From Armatimonadota bacterium (GTDB lineage: Bacteria > Armatimonadota > UBA5829 > DTJY01): DNA of 64,000 nt. Numbering within the stretch: the stretch's first letter is position 1; every line of letters starts with the position of its first letter. Location of the stretch: contig JANYKG010000017.1 of NCBI GenBank assembly GCA_025358205.1, positions 1-64,000 on the forward strand, read 5' to 3'. A program made the translations under genes and the position numbers. The notes under the pieces are model-generated. The model searched no databases. It worked only from the letters and a program-made list of their open reading frames with translations, and was not told the DNA's origin. Below are positions 28,664 to 37,947 of the stretch, one piece after another.

Positions 28664-30451
28664 TCACACCATCCGCACGTCGGAGGCCTTGCCTTCGCGC
28701 AGCTTGATGTGCAGTTCGGTGAGCTGCTCTTCAGTTACCTGTGACGGCGCCTCGGTCATCGGGTCAACCGCGGTCGCGGTCTTCGGGAACGCGATTACCT
28801 CGCGGATGTTGTCGTCATCGGTCAGCAGCATCACAAGACGGTCTATTCCGGGAGCGATTCCACCGTGCGGCGGCGCGCCGAACTCAAACGCCTCAAGCAG
28901 GTGGCCGAACCGCGCCTGCTGCTCTTCCGGGGAGTGGGCCAGCAGGTCGAATATCTTCGACTGGATGTCGCGTCTGTGAATCCTGACGCTTCCGCTCGCG
29001 CACTCGCTTCCGTTGCAGGCCAGGTCGTAGGCATTCGAGCGGCATGCGCCCGGGTCGGTCTCCAGCAGCGCGATGTCCTCTTCAAGAGGCATGGTGAACG
29101 GGTGATGCTCGGAGTCCCACCGCTTGCCTTCTTCGTCCCACTTGAACATCGGGAAGTCCACAATCCACGCAAAGTAGAGCATGTTCGGGTCGCGCAGACC
29201 GAGCTTGTCGCCGATCTCAAGCCGCAGTCGCGAGAGTGTGTTCGCCACTGTCTTGGCGTCGTCGGCCACGATCATGACCATGTCGCCAACCTTCGCGCCA
29301 GCCTTCTCTACAATCGCGCCAACCACGTCTTCTATGTACTTCAGGCTCGGGGACTTGATGCCTTCCTCGGTGATTTGAATGGTCACCAGACCCTTGCCGC
29401 CGAAGGTCTTGGACAGCTCGATCAGGTCATCTACCTGCTTCCGGCTGTAGGACGCCATGCCGGGGCCGAGCAGCGCCTTGATCTCGCCGCCCTTCGCAAG
29501 CGTGTTCTTGAATACCTGGAACTCGCTGCCTTCCACCACGTCGGCCAGGTTCACCAGTTCGAGGCCGAAGCGCATGTCCGGCTTGTCGGAGCCGAATCGT
29601 TCCATTGAGTCTGCATATGTCAGTTTCGGGAACGGCTTCACGCACTTTTTGGCGCTGAGCTTCTCGACGATCTCGATGAACAACTCCTCAACCAAGTCGA
29701 GGATGTCGTCTCGCTTGACGAACGACATCTCAACGTCGAGCTGTGTGAACTCCGGCTGGCGGTCGGCTCGCGGGTCCTCGTCGCGGAAGCACTTGGCGAT
29801 CTGGAAATACCGCTCGATGCCTGCCACCATCAGAAGCTGCTTGAGCTGCTGGGGCGACTGAGGCAGCGCGTAGAAATGGCCGGGGTAAAGTCGGCTCGGC
29901 ACCAAGTAGTCGCGTGCGCCTTCCGGGGTGCTCTTGATCAGGATGGGCGTCTCGACCTCAATGAACTCGCGTGCGTCAAAGAAGTCGCGCATCAGCTTGA
30001 TCAGCTTGTGCCGAAGTACCAGCTTCTCTTGCATCACGGGGCGGCGCAGGTCGAGATACCGATACTTCAAGCGGATAAGCTCGTCCACATCAACCTGGTC
30101 GGAGATGGGGAAGGGCGGTGTCTTGGCGGTGTTCAGCACGACGATGCTCTCGGTCGCGATCTCGATCTCGCCGGTCTTCAGCTTCGGGTTCTCAGTGCCT
30201 TCCGGCCGCTTGCGAACCGTGCCGCGAATACTGAGCACGAACTCACTGCGCACGTCTTCGGCAGCCTTGTGGGCTTCCGCTGCCACGGCGGGGTCAACCA
30301 CGACCTGCACGGTGCCCCAGCGGTCGCGGAGGTCAATGAAGATCAAGTTGCCGTGGTCGCGTCTGCGCTGCACCCATCCGTTCAGCGTGATCTCAGTTCC
30401 TATTTCCTTAGCGGTTACTTCACCGCACTTATGAGTTCGTCTCCAGTCCAT
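28664..30451 (-). CDS. aspS: Aspartyl-tRNA synthetase
   Basis: [56 protein letters not shown]. Confidence 0.96.
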   Translation of the reverse strand: MDWRRTHKCGEVTAKEIGTEITLNGWVQRRRDHGNLIFIDLRDRWGTVQVVVDPAVAAEAHKAAEDVRSEFVLSIRGTVRKRPEGTENPKLKTGEIEIATESIVVLNTAKTPPFPISDQVDVDELIRLKYRYLDLRRPVMQEKLVLRHKLIKLMRDFFDAREFIEVETPILIKSTPEGARDYLVPSRLYPGHFYALPQSPQQLKQLLMVAGIERYFQIAKCFRDEDPRADRQPEFTQLDVEMSFVKRDDILDLVEELFIEIVEKLSAKKCVKPFPKLTYADSMERFGSDKPDMRFGLELVNLADVVEGSEFQVFKNTLAKGGEIKALLGPGMASYSRKQVDDLIELSKTFGGKGLVTIQITEEGIKSPSLKYIEDVVGAIVEKAGAKVGDMVMIVADDAKTVANTLSRLRLEIGDKLGLRDPNMLYFAWIVDFPMFKWDEEGKRWDSEHHPFTMPLEEDIALLETDPGACRSNAYDLACNGSECASGSVRIHRRDIQSKIFDLLAHSPEEQQARFGHLLEAFEFGAPPHGGIAPGIDRLVMLLTDDDNIREVIAFPKTATAVDPMTEAPSQVTEEQLTELHIKLREGKASDVRMV

Positions 30452-30595
30452 GTCTAGCCCCTCTTCCTCGTCCTTGTGCTGTTCCTCTTACTCTTACTCG
30501 TACTCGAAAATCTTTATAAGTGATGAGTGATACGTGAACTCCTTCGACGGTTCTACCTGACTCCCAGGCCCAGTTCACTCATCACTTATCACTCA

Positions 30596-31858
30596 TCATG
30601 AAAGCGCTTCTGCTATCTTCTCAACTGCCTCACAAATCGGAACATCATTCTCTTCCTTCGTACCCATGTTCCGAACCTTTACCAGGCCCTGGTTCAATTC
30701 ATCCTCGCCGATGATGACAACGAACTTGGCCTGTTCACGGTCGGCAGCCTTCATCTGCGATTTCATGCTCTTGCCCGAATAGTCCGTCTCAGCGGCGATT
30801 CCGGCCTTGCGCAGATCGGCCAGCAGCTTAATTCCGAGTTCCCTGGTCGCTTCACCCAGCGTTATTACGAACACCGATGGATGAACATTTATCGGCGGCT
30901 CGATGCCCTGTGCTTCCATGATCAGGAGCATCCTCTCTATGCCGCAGCCGAATCCCACTGCAGGAGTCGGAGGTCCGCCCATCTGGGTAACCAGTCCATC
31001 ATACCGACCTCCCCCGATGACCGTGCTCTGCGCTCCAAGGTCGGCGCTCTGGAACTCGAACGCGGTCTTGGTGTAGTAATCCAGTCCGCGCACCAACCGT
31101 GGGTCAAGGATATAGGAGATACCCAGGTCGTCCAGATAGCGCAGAACCGCCTTCAGGTGATCGCCGCAGTCCTGGCACAGGTGATCCACAATGCTCGGTA
31201 TGTTGACCGTGAACTCCTTGCAGCCTGGGGCCTTGCAGTCCAGCATCCTGAGCGGGTTCGTATCGTATCGCACCTGGCAGGTTTCGCATAGCTCGTTCAG
31301 GTAGGGCTTTACATCCTGCCTCAGCGCGTCCTTATACTGGGGGGCGCACTCCGGGCAGCCGACCGAGTTGATCTTGAGTTCGCAGCCGCCGACCCCAAGC
31401 GTGGCGAGAAACTGGCTGCCAAGCGCGATGACCTCGGCGTCCATTGCCGGGTCCTGGGAGCCGAACGCTTCGATGCCTACCTGGTGATGCTCCCGATATC
31501 GCCCGGCCTGCGGTCGCTCGTAGCGGAACACTCCGGTGATGTAGTAGAATTTGTTGACGGGCTGTTCACCGTGCAGCTTATGCTGGACGTAGGCGCGCAC
31601 TATTGGCGCGGTTCCTTCGGCGCGCAGAGTCATGCTCCGCTCGCCCCTATCCTGGAACGTGTACATCTCTTTGCTGACGATGTCCGTATGCTCTCCCACG
31701 CTGCGGGTGAAAAGGTCCGTTTCCTCAAAAGTAGGCGTGCGGAGTTCGTTGTACCCGAAGAGTCGGCAGATATCGCGGAATTTCCCCTCGACGTACTGCC
31801 ACCGAGGGCTTTCACGGGGCAGGATGTCCTGGGTTCCCCGCGGTGCGGAATATCGCAT
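30596..31858 (-). CDS. hisS: Histidyl-tRNA synthetase
   Basis: APRGTQDILPRE; RPQAGRYREHHQVGIEAFG; RGLDYYTKTAFEF; VGFGCGIERMLL. Confidence 0.96.
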   Translation of the reverse strand: MRYSAPRGTQDILPRESPRWQYVEGKFRDICRLFGYNELRTPTFEETDLFTRSVGEHTDIVSKEMYTFQDRGERSMTLRAEGTAPIVRAYVQHKLHGEQPVNKFYYITGVFRYERPQAGRYREHHQVGIEAFGSQDPAMDAEVIALGSQFLATLGVGGCELKINSVGCPECAPQYKDALRQDVKPYLNELCETCQVRYDTNPLRMLDCKAPGCKEFTVNIPSIVDHLCQDCGDHLKAVLRYLDDLGISYILDPRLVRGLDYYTKTAFEFQSADLGAQSTVIGGGRYDGLVTQMGGPPTPAVGFGCGIERMLLIMEAQGIEPPINVHPSVFVITLGEATRELGIKLLADLRKAGIAAETDYSGKSMKSQMKAADREQAKFVVIIGEDELNQGLVKVRNMGTKEENDVPICEAVEKIAEALS

Positions 31859-31984
31859 GAATCGGTTTCCTCCAAGCGATATAGTAGGTCATTCAAGCGT
31901 GGATTGTCAAACTTGGCATGGTTTTCTCAGACAGGCGAAGGGAAATCTAACAGGATAAGCAGGATGTGGAGGATCAGAGTGGGA

Positions 31985-32082
31985 AGCGAACATCCAACAT
32001 CCATCCGCCGCGGCGGACGAACTCCCAACATCGAACACAGCACCCGAAACCCGGAACCTGGCACCGGGAACCTCGCACCCGC
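31985..32082. repeat. Low-complexity intergenic repeat (CCAACATCCATC.., CCCGGAACCTGGCACCGGGAACC)
   Basis: Short-period degenerate repetition between mscS and hisS. Confidence 0.5.
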
Positions 32083-32083
32083 C

Positions 32084-32905
32084 CTACGACAACTTGATGC
32101 CCGTCCGCTCGAACTCGGTGCGGATGGCTTCTCGGAGTGCGGAGACAACCGCGTCCTGTCTGCCTGGTCTGACCTCCCCGATCACGCGGATGGTGACGCT
32201 GGCCGCGTTCATCGCTGAGATTCCGTCCGCTCTGGGTGGGCTGACCATGCCTTCGACATCCTTGGAAATGCTGTCCGCCGCGCTGTTGATGGCCGCGCGC
32301 ACCTTCTCCAGGTCTGAGTCTGCCGCCACGCTTACGTCCAGCACGGACTGAACTGCCCCTCGGCTGTGGTTGGTTACCATCGTGATGTCGCCGTTTGCGA
32401 TGATAACCAGCTTGCCAACGTCGTCGCGGAGTTGGGTCACTCGCATGCCCAGTTCCTCAACCGTTCCCGTAACCGCGCCGATGGTCACATACTCGCCAAC
32501 CGAATACTGGTGTTCCAGCACGATGAAGAAGCCGGAGATGATGTCGCGAACGAGTTTCTGCGCGCCGAACCCAACCGCCAGGCCGACCACGCCGGCGGCC
32601 GTCAGCACCGGGGCGGCGTCTATATCAAAGACCCGCAGGACCATGATGCCTGAGATGAAGATCAGTACGTAGAACACCGTGCTCTTTATCAGACTGCCCA
32701 ACGTCTTGATCCGCCCTGTAACGGATGCCCCGTCGTCCTGCCGCTTGATGACCGTGGCCATGATCCTGTTCGTCAGCCGGTTTGCGATGAACCTCACGAG
32801 CAGGAAGAAGATGATGATCTTCACAATCGCCCATATCTTGAAGACGGCGATAGTCAGTCCGCCGATGTGTACACTTCCAAGGTCGTTTAGCCAGTTGATG
32901 TTCAT
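32084..32905 (-). CDS. Small-conductance mechanosensitive channel (MscS family)
   Basis: TAAGVVGLAVGFGAQKLVRDIISGFFIVLEHQYSVGEYVTIG; VTQLRDDVGKLVIIANGDI. Confidence 0.93.
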   Translation of the reverse strand: MNINWLNDLGSVHIGGLTIAVFKIWAIVKIIIFFLLVRFIANRLTNRIMATVIKRQDDGASVTGRIKTLGSLIKSTVFYVLIFISGIMVLRVFDIDAAPVLTAAGVVGLAVGFGAQKLVRDIISGFFIVLEHQYSVGEYVTIGAVTGTVEELGMRVTQLRDDVGKLVIIANGDITMVTNHSRGAVQSVLDVSVAADSDLEKVRAAINSAADSISKDVEGMVSPPRADGISAMNAASVTIRVIGEVRPGRQDAVVSALREAIRTEFERTGIKLS

Positions 32906-32980
32906 GATCCAGCCCCTTCGCGCGAGTTGTTTCTCACAGGGAAAGTTCGCCATGCAGTCTAGTCCTTCCTGCGAAACCCT

Positions 32981-33097
32981 TTTGGAGTGCCGGCGGTCTT
33001 GACGCCGCTTTGTCTTTCGCCTACAGCCTTGGTCTTAGCCCCGCTGATTGATCTCTCGTCGGAAGTAAAAAGCGCAGTCGAGCCTGCGCACTCCAAA
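32981..33097. repeat. Family-3 MITE-like palindrome (TTTGGAGTGC ... GCACTCCAAA)
   Basis: Terminal inverted repeat TTTGGAGTGC/GCACTCCAAA plus subterminal GGCGGTCTTGACGCCGCTTT; between divergent mscS and ECF sigma genes. Confidence 0.7.
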
Positions 33098-33213
33098 GTG
33101 CCTCGCGGTGTGCTAGAATAAACAAGTCATATCTCTTACTCTCAGAAATTCCGAAGGTTCTGCGCGTTGCGAGTATCTACCCTTGTGAAGCACGATCAAC
33201 ATGGAGGCGATCC

Positions 33214-33765
33214 TTGCAGGACACATGCTGCGAGCGACAACTGAATGACAGCGAACTGGTGGCGCTGACCCGCAAGGGCTCGATGAACGCATTCGACACT
33301 TTGGTCGAGCGCTATCGCAAGAGCATCTATCGCATGGCGCGAGGGATGACTCAGAGCCACGATGCCGCCGACGACCTCTCGCAGGAGACCTTTGTCCAGG
33401 CGTACAAGCAGATTCGGCAACTCCAGAACCCGGAAAGCTTCGGGCCGTGGCTTCGGAAGATACTTGTCAACCTCTGCATCAAGCAGTCCAAGAAGGTCGC
33501 GCTTGCGTGGCTTGAGGAGCACGAGGTCGAGTCGCCTGAATCTCCGTCCGCCGACGCCGAACGAAGCATGGTGCGGGACACCGTGAGGAACGCGATCATG
33601 GACCTTGATCCCGCTGAGCGCGCGGTGGTGCAGTTGTTCTACATCGAAGGCCTGAAGCAGACCGAGATCGCCGATGCCCTGGGCTGCCCGGTTGGCACCG
33701 TCTGGTCGCGCCTGAACTCCGCACGAGGCAAGCTGCGCGGGCGATTGGCGGATTTGATCTCTTGA
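33214..33765 (+). CDS. ECF-type RNA polymerase sigma factor (TTG start)
   Basis: DAADDLSQETFVQAYKQIRQL; LKQTEIADALGCPVGTVWSRLNSARGKLRGRL. Confidence 0.93.
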   Translation: MQDTCCERQLNDSELVALTRKGSMNAFDTLVERYRKSIYRMARGMTQSHDAADDLSQETFVQAYKQIRQLQNPESFGPWLRKILVNLCIKQSKKVALAWLEEHEVESPESPSADAERSMVRDTVRNAIMDLDPAERAVVQLFYIEGLKQTEIADALGCPVGTVWSRLNSARGKLRGRLADLIS

Positions 33766-33780
33766 TGCGGCTGTTGCCGT

Positions 33781-34641
33781 ATGGAGGATATGATGGATTG
33801 TTCGAGAGTAAGAGACCTGATTCCACAATACTGCAGCGACGAGCTGGATGCTGAGACCCGCCGACAGATGGACGAGCACATCTCCGGCTGCTCCAAGTGC
33901 CACGATGAACTCAAACAGGAGCAGGAACTGAGCCGGGTGATCAGCAAATCAATGGCCGACGACCCGCCCGAGGAGTACTGGGATGACTACAACGCCAAGG
34001 TTCGTTCCAGAGCGCGAGGCGTAACCGGCATGCTGTGGCGGACGGGTTCGATTCCGGGATGCCTCGCAGGTGCTTTCAACGGACTCGTGCTGGGCGGCCT
34101 ATTCATTTTGCTGTACATGGGCCACGGACTGCGGTCTATCCATCCCGTCTGGCTGAAGAACAGCGTGGTTGGTCTGATCCTTGTCGCGACATTGACCGCT
34201 CTTTACTTTGTAGGCGCTCGCGCTCTGAAGAAGGCGAATCTCCGAGTTCTGCCGCGCTACGAGAAGGACGAGACGGGGCTGAAACAGGCAATCGTCGCCA
34301 AACCCATCAATCGCACTGTCTTCATTGCACTGCGAATGACGGGCTATGTCGGAATGTCGTTATTCGCCACGCTTCTCCTCACGGGGACATGGGGGTTGGT
34401 TCGTTGGCTCACGCCTTCGTGGACGGTCAGCGTATTTCGAGCAGTCATGCTGATTCTGTTCGCCGCCGGTATACCCGCGCAGTACGTGTCGATCTGCGAC
34501 TATATGGATGGTTCGCATCGCCTCGTCGAATGGGGCAAGAGGCACCGCATTTACCTCCGCAGTTTAACTGTGGGCTTCACGTTACTGGGGGCTGCCATGC
34601 TTGGCGTCAGCATCTGGCAGCTTACCATCATGATCCGCTGA
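33781..34641 (+). CDS. Anti-sigma factor with N-terminal zinc-finger (ZAS) domain and TM helices
   Basis: HISGCSKCHDEL (HxxxCxxC); multiple TM; follows ECF sigma gene. Confidence 0.85.
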   Translation: MEDMMDCSRVRDLIPQYCSDELDAETRRQMDEHISGCSKCHDELKQEQELSRVISKSMADDPPEEYWDDYNAKVRSRARGVTGMLWRTGSIPGCLAGAFNGLVLGGLFILLYMGHGLRSIHPVWLKNSVVGLILVATLTALYFVGARALKKANLRVLPRYEKDETGLKQAIVAKPINRTVFIALRMTGYVGMSLFATLLLTGTWGLVRWLTPSWTVSVFRAVMLILFAAGIPAQYVSICDYMDGSHRLVEWGKRHRIYLRSLTVGFTLLGAAMLGVSIWQLTIMIR

Positions 34642-34748
34642 TCTCTGAACCACCTTGGATAATTGCCGCAACCTTTCGCGCGATAGGAGAGTCTGTATAC
34701 AAGGGCGACGCAGAACGCAGCGTGCGGACCCGGATTAGGAGAGTATCA

Positions 34749-35378
34749 ATGAACCAGAAGGTTGGGTTGTACACTCTGGTCGCGGTACTGGTGGCAGGGT
34801 TCGGATGGACAAGCTACCAGGTCAAGCGGTCGGAAATGGTAGGGGCGAGCGCCAGCGGGAAGATAACATTCTTATCTTCTAAGAGCGGCGCGGAGAAGAG
34901 GCAAGCTCCGGATTTCACACTGCCGGCGCTTGACGGGTCGAAGGTGTCTCTTGCCGATTTCGCGTGCAAGGACGTCGTGCTTCTCGAATTCTCATCGGTC
35001 TCGTATCCAATGTGCCGTGCCCTAATGCCCGGTCTCGCGGAGTTGGAGCAGAAATACGGGAGCAAGGGTCTGAAGGTCATCACTGTCAACTGGGGAGATG
35101 ACACCGCTGCGGTGTCACGCTTCGTGAAGGAAACCAGCTACAAGCCGCTGATTCTCCTCGACGACGGCTCCGTGCGCGAGCGGTACCACGTCATCGCGAT
35201 GCCGACTATCGTGATCGTGGATAAGTCCGGTGAGATATCTTCCGTTCGTTTGGGCCAGGTTGGGCCGCAACAGAGTTGGATTGAAGAGGAGATATGCAAG
35301 TTGTTGGGGTTGAAGTACACTCCCCCAATTGCCGCCAAGTCAACAAAGGGGGTGGTCCGTTTTGACCAGCATAATTGA
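34749..35378 (+). CDS. TlpA/ResA-like redoxin (peroxiredoxin fold)
   Basis: APDFTLPALDGSKVSLADFACKDVVLLEFSSVSYPMCRALMPGLAEL; YHVIAMPTIVIVDKSGEI. Confidence 0.85.
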   Translation: MNQKVGLYTLVAVLVAGFGWTSYQVKRSEMVGASASGKITFLSSKSGAEKRQAPDFTLPALDGSKVSLADFACKDVVLLEFSSVSYPMCRALMPGLAELEQKYGSKGLKVITVNWGDDTAAVSRFVKETSYKPLILLDDGSVRERYHVIAMPTIVIVDKSGEISSVRLGQVGPQQSWIEEEICKLLGLKYTPPIAAKSTKGVVRFDQHN

Positions 35379-36294
35379 ACTAGATCATCTGACGAAAAGC
35401 TTCAAGGGGCGCGGGCGCAAGGTGGAAACCACGGCTGTCAACGACCTGTCTTTCTCGGTTGAACAAGGCGAGATATTCGGATTCCTCGGGCCAAACGGTG
35501 CGGGCAAGACGACCACGCTCTATACGTTACTAGGTTTTCTTCATCCCAGTTCGGGCGGCGGCAGCGTGTTCGGGCTTCCTTTCGGCGATCCCGAGGGGTT
35601 GCGCAGGATAGGCTATCTGCCGGAGTACGTCAACCTCCACGAGTATTATACGCCGGACGGCATGCTGAACTACTATGCACGGCTATCGGGACTGGACCCG
35701 GTTGAGGCAAGGGCACGCGCGTCATATGTGCTTGAACGGCTTGGCATAGCAGACGTGTGCAACAAGCGGATATCCAAGTTCTCAAAGGGCATGATACAGC
35801 GGCTGGGCCTTGCACAAGCAGTACTCGGAAACCCGGACCTGCTGTTCCTTGATGAGCCGACATCGAGTCTTGATCCGGTCGGCAGGAAAGACGTCAAAGA
35901 CCTGCTGCTCGAACTGAAGGCGCAGGGCAAGACTGTCGTCATCAGTTCGCACATTCTCAGCGACATCGAGTCACTGTGCGACAGGGTGGCGATTATCAGA
36001 AAGGGCCGTCTGGTAAAGACAGGCAAACTCGACGAACTGCTGTCCACCGGGAGCGGTGTCAGGATAACCACCGACAAGCTGCCAACGGATGCCGTCAACG
36101 AAATTCAGCAGTTGGGTGGCGTTGTCATTGGGTCTGATACCGTTTTCGCGATAGAACTGCCTGACCGTGAGAAGGAGTACGATGTGATAGGTATTCTGCG
36201 AAAACACGGCTGTCCGCTAATCTCGGTGGCCGAACAGAAGTCCAGCCTTGAGGACTACTTCTTCGATATCATGAAGGGGGAAGAGACCAAATGA
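35362..36294 (+). CDS. ABC transporter ATP-binding protein (TTG start)
   Basis: GFLGPNGAGKTTTLYTLLGF; FSKGMIQRLGLAQAVLGNPDLLFLDEPTSSLDP. Confidence 0.93.
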   Translation: MTSIIELDHLTKSFKGRGRKVETTAVNDLSFSVEQGEIFGFLGPNGAGKTTTLYTLLGFLHPSSGGGSVFGLPFGDPEGLRRIGYLPEYVNLHEYYTPDGMLNYYARLSGLDPVEARARASYVLERLGIADVCNKRISKFSKGMIQRLGLAQAVLGNPDLLFLDEPTSSLDPVGRKDVKDLLLELKAQGKTVVISSHILSDIESLCDRVAIIRKGRLVKTGKLDELLSTGSGVRITTDKLPTDAVNEIQQLGGVVIGSDTVFAIELPDREKEYDVIGILRKHGCPLISVAEQKSSLEDYFFDIMKGEETK

Positions 36295-37094
36295 GTATCC
36301 TAGCAGTTGCCAAGGATCAGTTCAGCGACCTTCTGCGCCGCCGATATTTGCTGGTCATATTCATCGGCGCGCTGGCGATAATCGGCATGTGGGTCGGATA
36401 TCTGGCGCTAATGAAGAGTCTGTTCCCCGCGATGCAGCAGGGCGCACAGGATGCCGCCACCAAGGGAATGACGGAGATGATGATAGGTGGACTGCAGGTT
36501 GCATTACACGCGATCATCGGGTCCATCGGCGTTCTCCTGGCACTCGGTCTGATGTGTTTCTCCGTCACCAGCGAGGTATCCAAGGGTACGGTCAGGATGA
36601 TTCTTTCGCGTCCGGTGCGGCGATATGAGTTTTTCATCGGTAAGTGGCTCGGCTGTGTCTGCATAGTCGGGGTATACACGCTGCTGGTGGGAACCATGGT
36701 GTGTACCTACACCTACTACTCGTTCGGCAGACTGCTGCCGGTTATACCGCTCTCGATTGCGATGCTGTTTCTCAAGGCGATCACGGTCGGCAGTATTGGC
36801 ATGGCGCTTGCGATGTGGCTGCGTCCGATAGTGGCTCTGCTGGTTGCCTATCTCGCAGCCGCCGAGACCTTTCTGTTCATTGCCGGATTCATGCATGGAA
36901 TCGCCAAGTCCGTTATGCACACGCTCTTCTATGCGTTGCCGAGCTACAAGGCATTCGACCTGTACACCGGGATAATGAATGGGACAATCATGAGCGGCGC
37001 TGAGATAGCCTACCGAGTCGCCTATGCCGTGCTCATCTGGGCGCTGATGCTCATCGCGGGTGCGTCCCTGTTCCAGCGACGAGATCTGGCGTGA
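36291..37094 (+). CDS. ABC transporter permease (ABC-2 type)
   Basis: Multi-TM; KGTVRMILSRPVRRYEFFIGKWLG; overlaps the ATPase gene. Confidence 0.88.
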   Translation: MSILAVAKDQFSDLLRRRYLLVIFIGALAIIGMWVGYLALMKSLFPAMQQGAQDAATKGMTEMMIGGLQVALHAIIGSIGVLLALGLMCFSVTSEVSKGTVRMILSRPVRRYEFFIGKWLGCVCIVGVYTLLVGTMVCTYTYYSFGRLLPVIPLSIAMLFLKAITVGSIGMALAMWLRPIVALLVAYLAAAETFLFIAGFMHGIAKSVMHTLFYALPSYKAFDLYTGIMNGTIMSGAEIAYRVAYAVLIWALMLIAGASLFQRRDLA

Positions 37095-37175
37095 TTTGGA
37101 GACGAGTAAGTTTCCGCCTGATTTCACGGCATAATCTACCAATATTCAACACAATAACAACAGGAGGTTCCGAGT

Positions 37176-37886
37176 TTGATTAAGTATGTAAAGGCAATGG
37201 GCATCCTACTATGCGTCTCACTGATGGTCTCGGCGATTGTCGGCTGTGGGAAGAAGCAATCGGCACAGACTGATGCAGGCTCAAGCGGCGAAGTGGCAAA
37301 GTCACCGGTAGCGCAGGTGACGCCGCAGGTCGCTCCCGATGCTCCGAAACCAGTTGTACGGAGTTCCAATCCGCTGGCCGACCTGATGAAGAAGCAGTCT
37401 GGACTCACCAGCTATGTTATGACCATGAAGATGGGCGCTCAGGATATGAAGAGCGCGATGAAGATGGAGAACGGCAAACCGGTTCGCATTAGGACGGATA
37501 TGGGCGCCATGGGCTGGACGCTGGTACAGTATGATAAGGGCGTGCAGTATATGGGCAACTCCAAGACAAACGTGGCGATGGAGATACCGCTGAAGGGTTC
37601 ACAGCATAATGCGCCTTCCACTATGATTATGCCCAGCGCGGAGGCTCTCAAGTCATACAAAATAGAGTCAGAGACGCTGGACGGGGTGGACTGCCTGAAA
37701 GTGAGCAAGGCTGATAGCAGCACGACTGTTTGGATGGAGAAGGAACATGGGCTTCCGGTGCAGATGATAATGGGTGGCAAGCCCATGAAGCTTAAGTATG
37801 AGCAAGTGAACGCAGTGCCGGACAGCGCGTTTGAGCTTCCCGCAGGTGTGCAGGTGCAGAAGGCGCCGACAGCGCCCGGACGGTGA
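37176..37886 (+). CDS. Lipoprotein, LolA/outer-membrane lipoprotein-sorting-like
   Basis: Lipobox-like SAIVGCGKK; MTMKMGAQDMKSAMKMENGKPVRIRTDMG; TTG start. Confidence 0.75.
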   Translation: MIKYVKAMGILLCVSLMVSAIVGCGKKQSAQTDAGSSGEVAKSPVAQVTPQVAPDAPKPVVRSSNPLADLMKKQSGLTSYVMTMKMGAQDMKSAMKMENGKPVRIRTDMGAMGWTLVQYDKGVQYMGNSKTNVAMEIPLKGSQHNAPSTMIMPSAEALKSYKIESETLDGVDCLKVSKADSSTTVWMEKEHGLPVQMIMGGKPMKLKYEQVNAVPDSAFELPAGVQVQKAPTAPGR

Positions 37887-37916
37887 GTAGTCACTGAGAA
37901 TACAGAACGAACAGTG

Positions 37917-37947
37917 GGGCGGGTCCGATTGCGGATGCCGCCCTTTT
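37917..37947 (+). terminator. Intrinsic terminator immediately 5' of the group II intron
   Basis: GGGCGGGTCCGATTGCGGATGCCGCCC followed by TTTT, 31 bp after the lipoprotein stop. Confidence 0.75.

Noticed and set aside
28865-30457. Long plus-strand ORFs over aspS
   Set aside because: Antisense shadows of a clearly identified aspartyl-tRNA synthetase.
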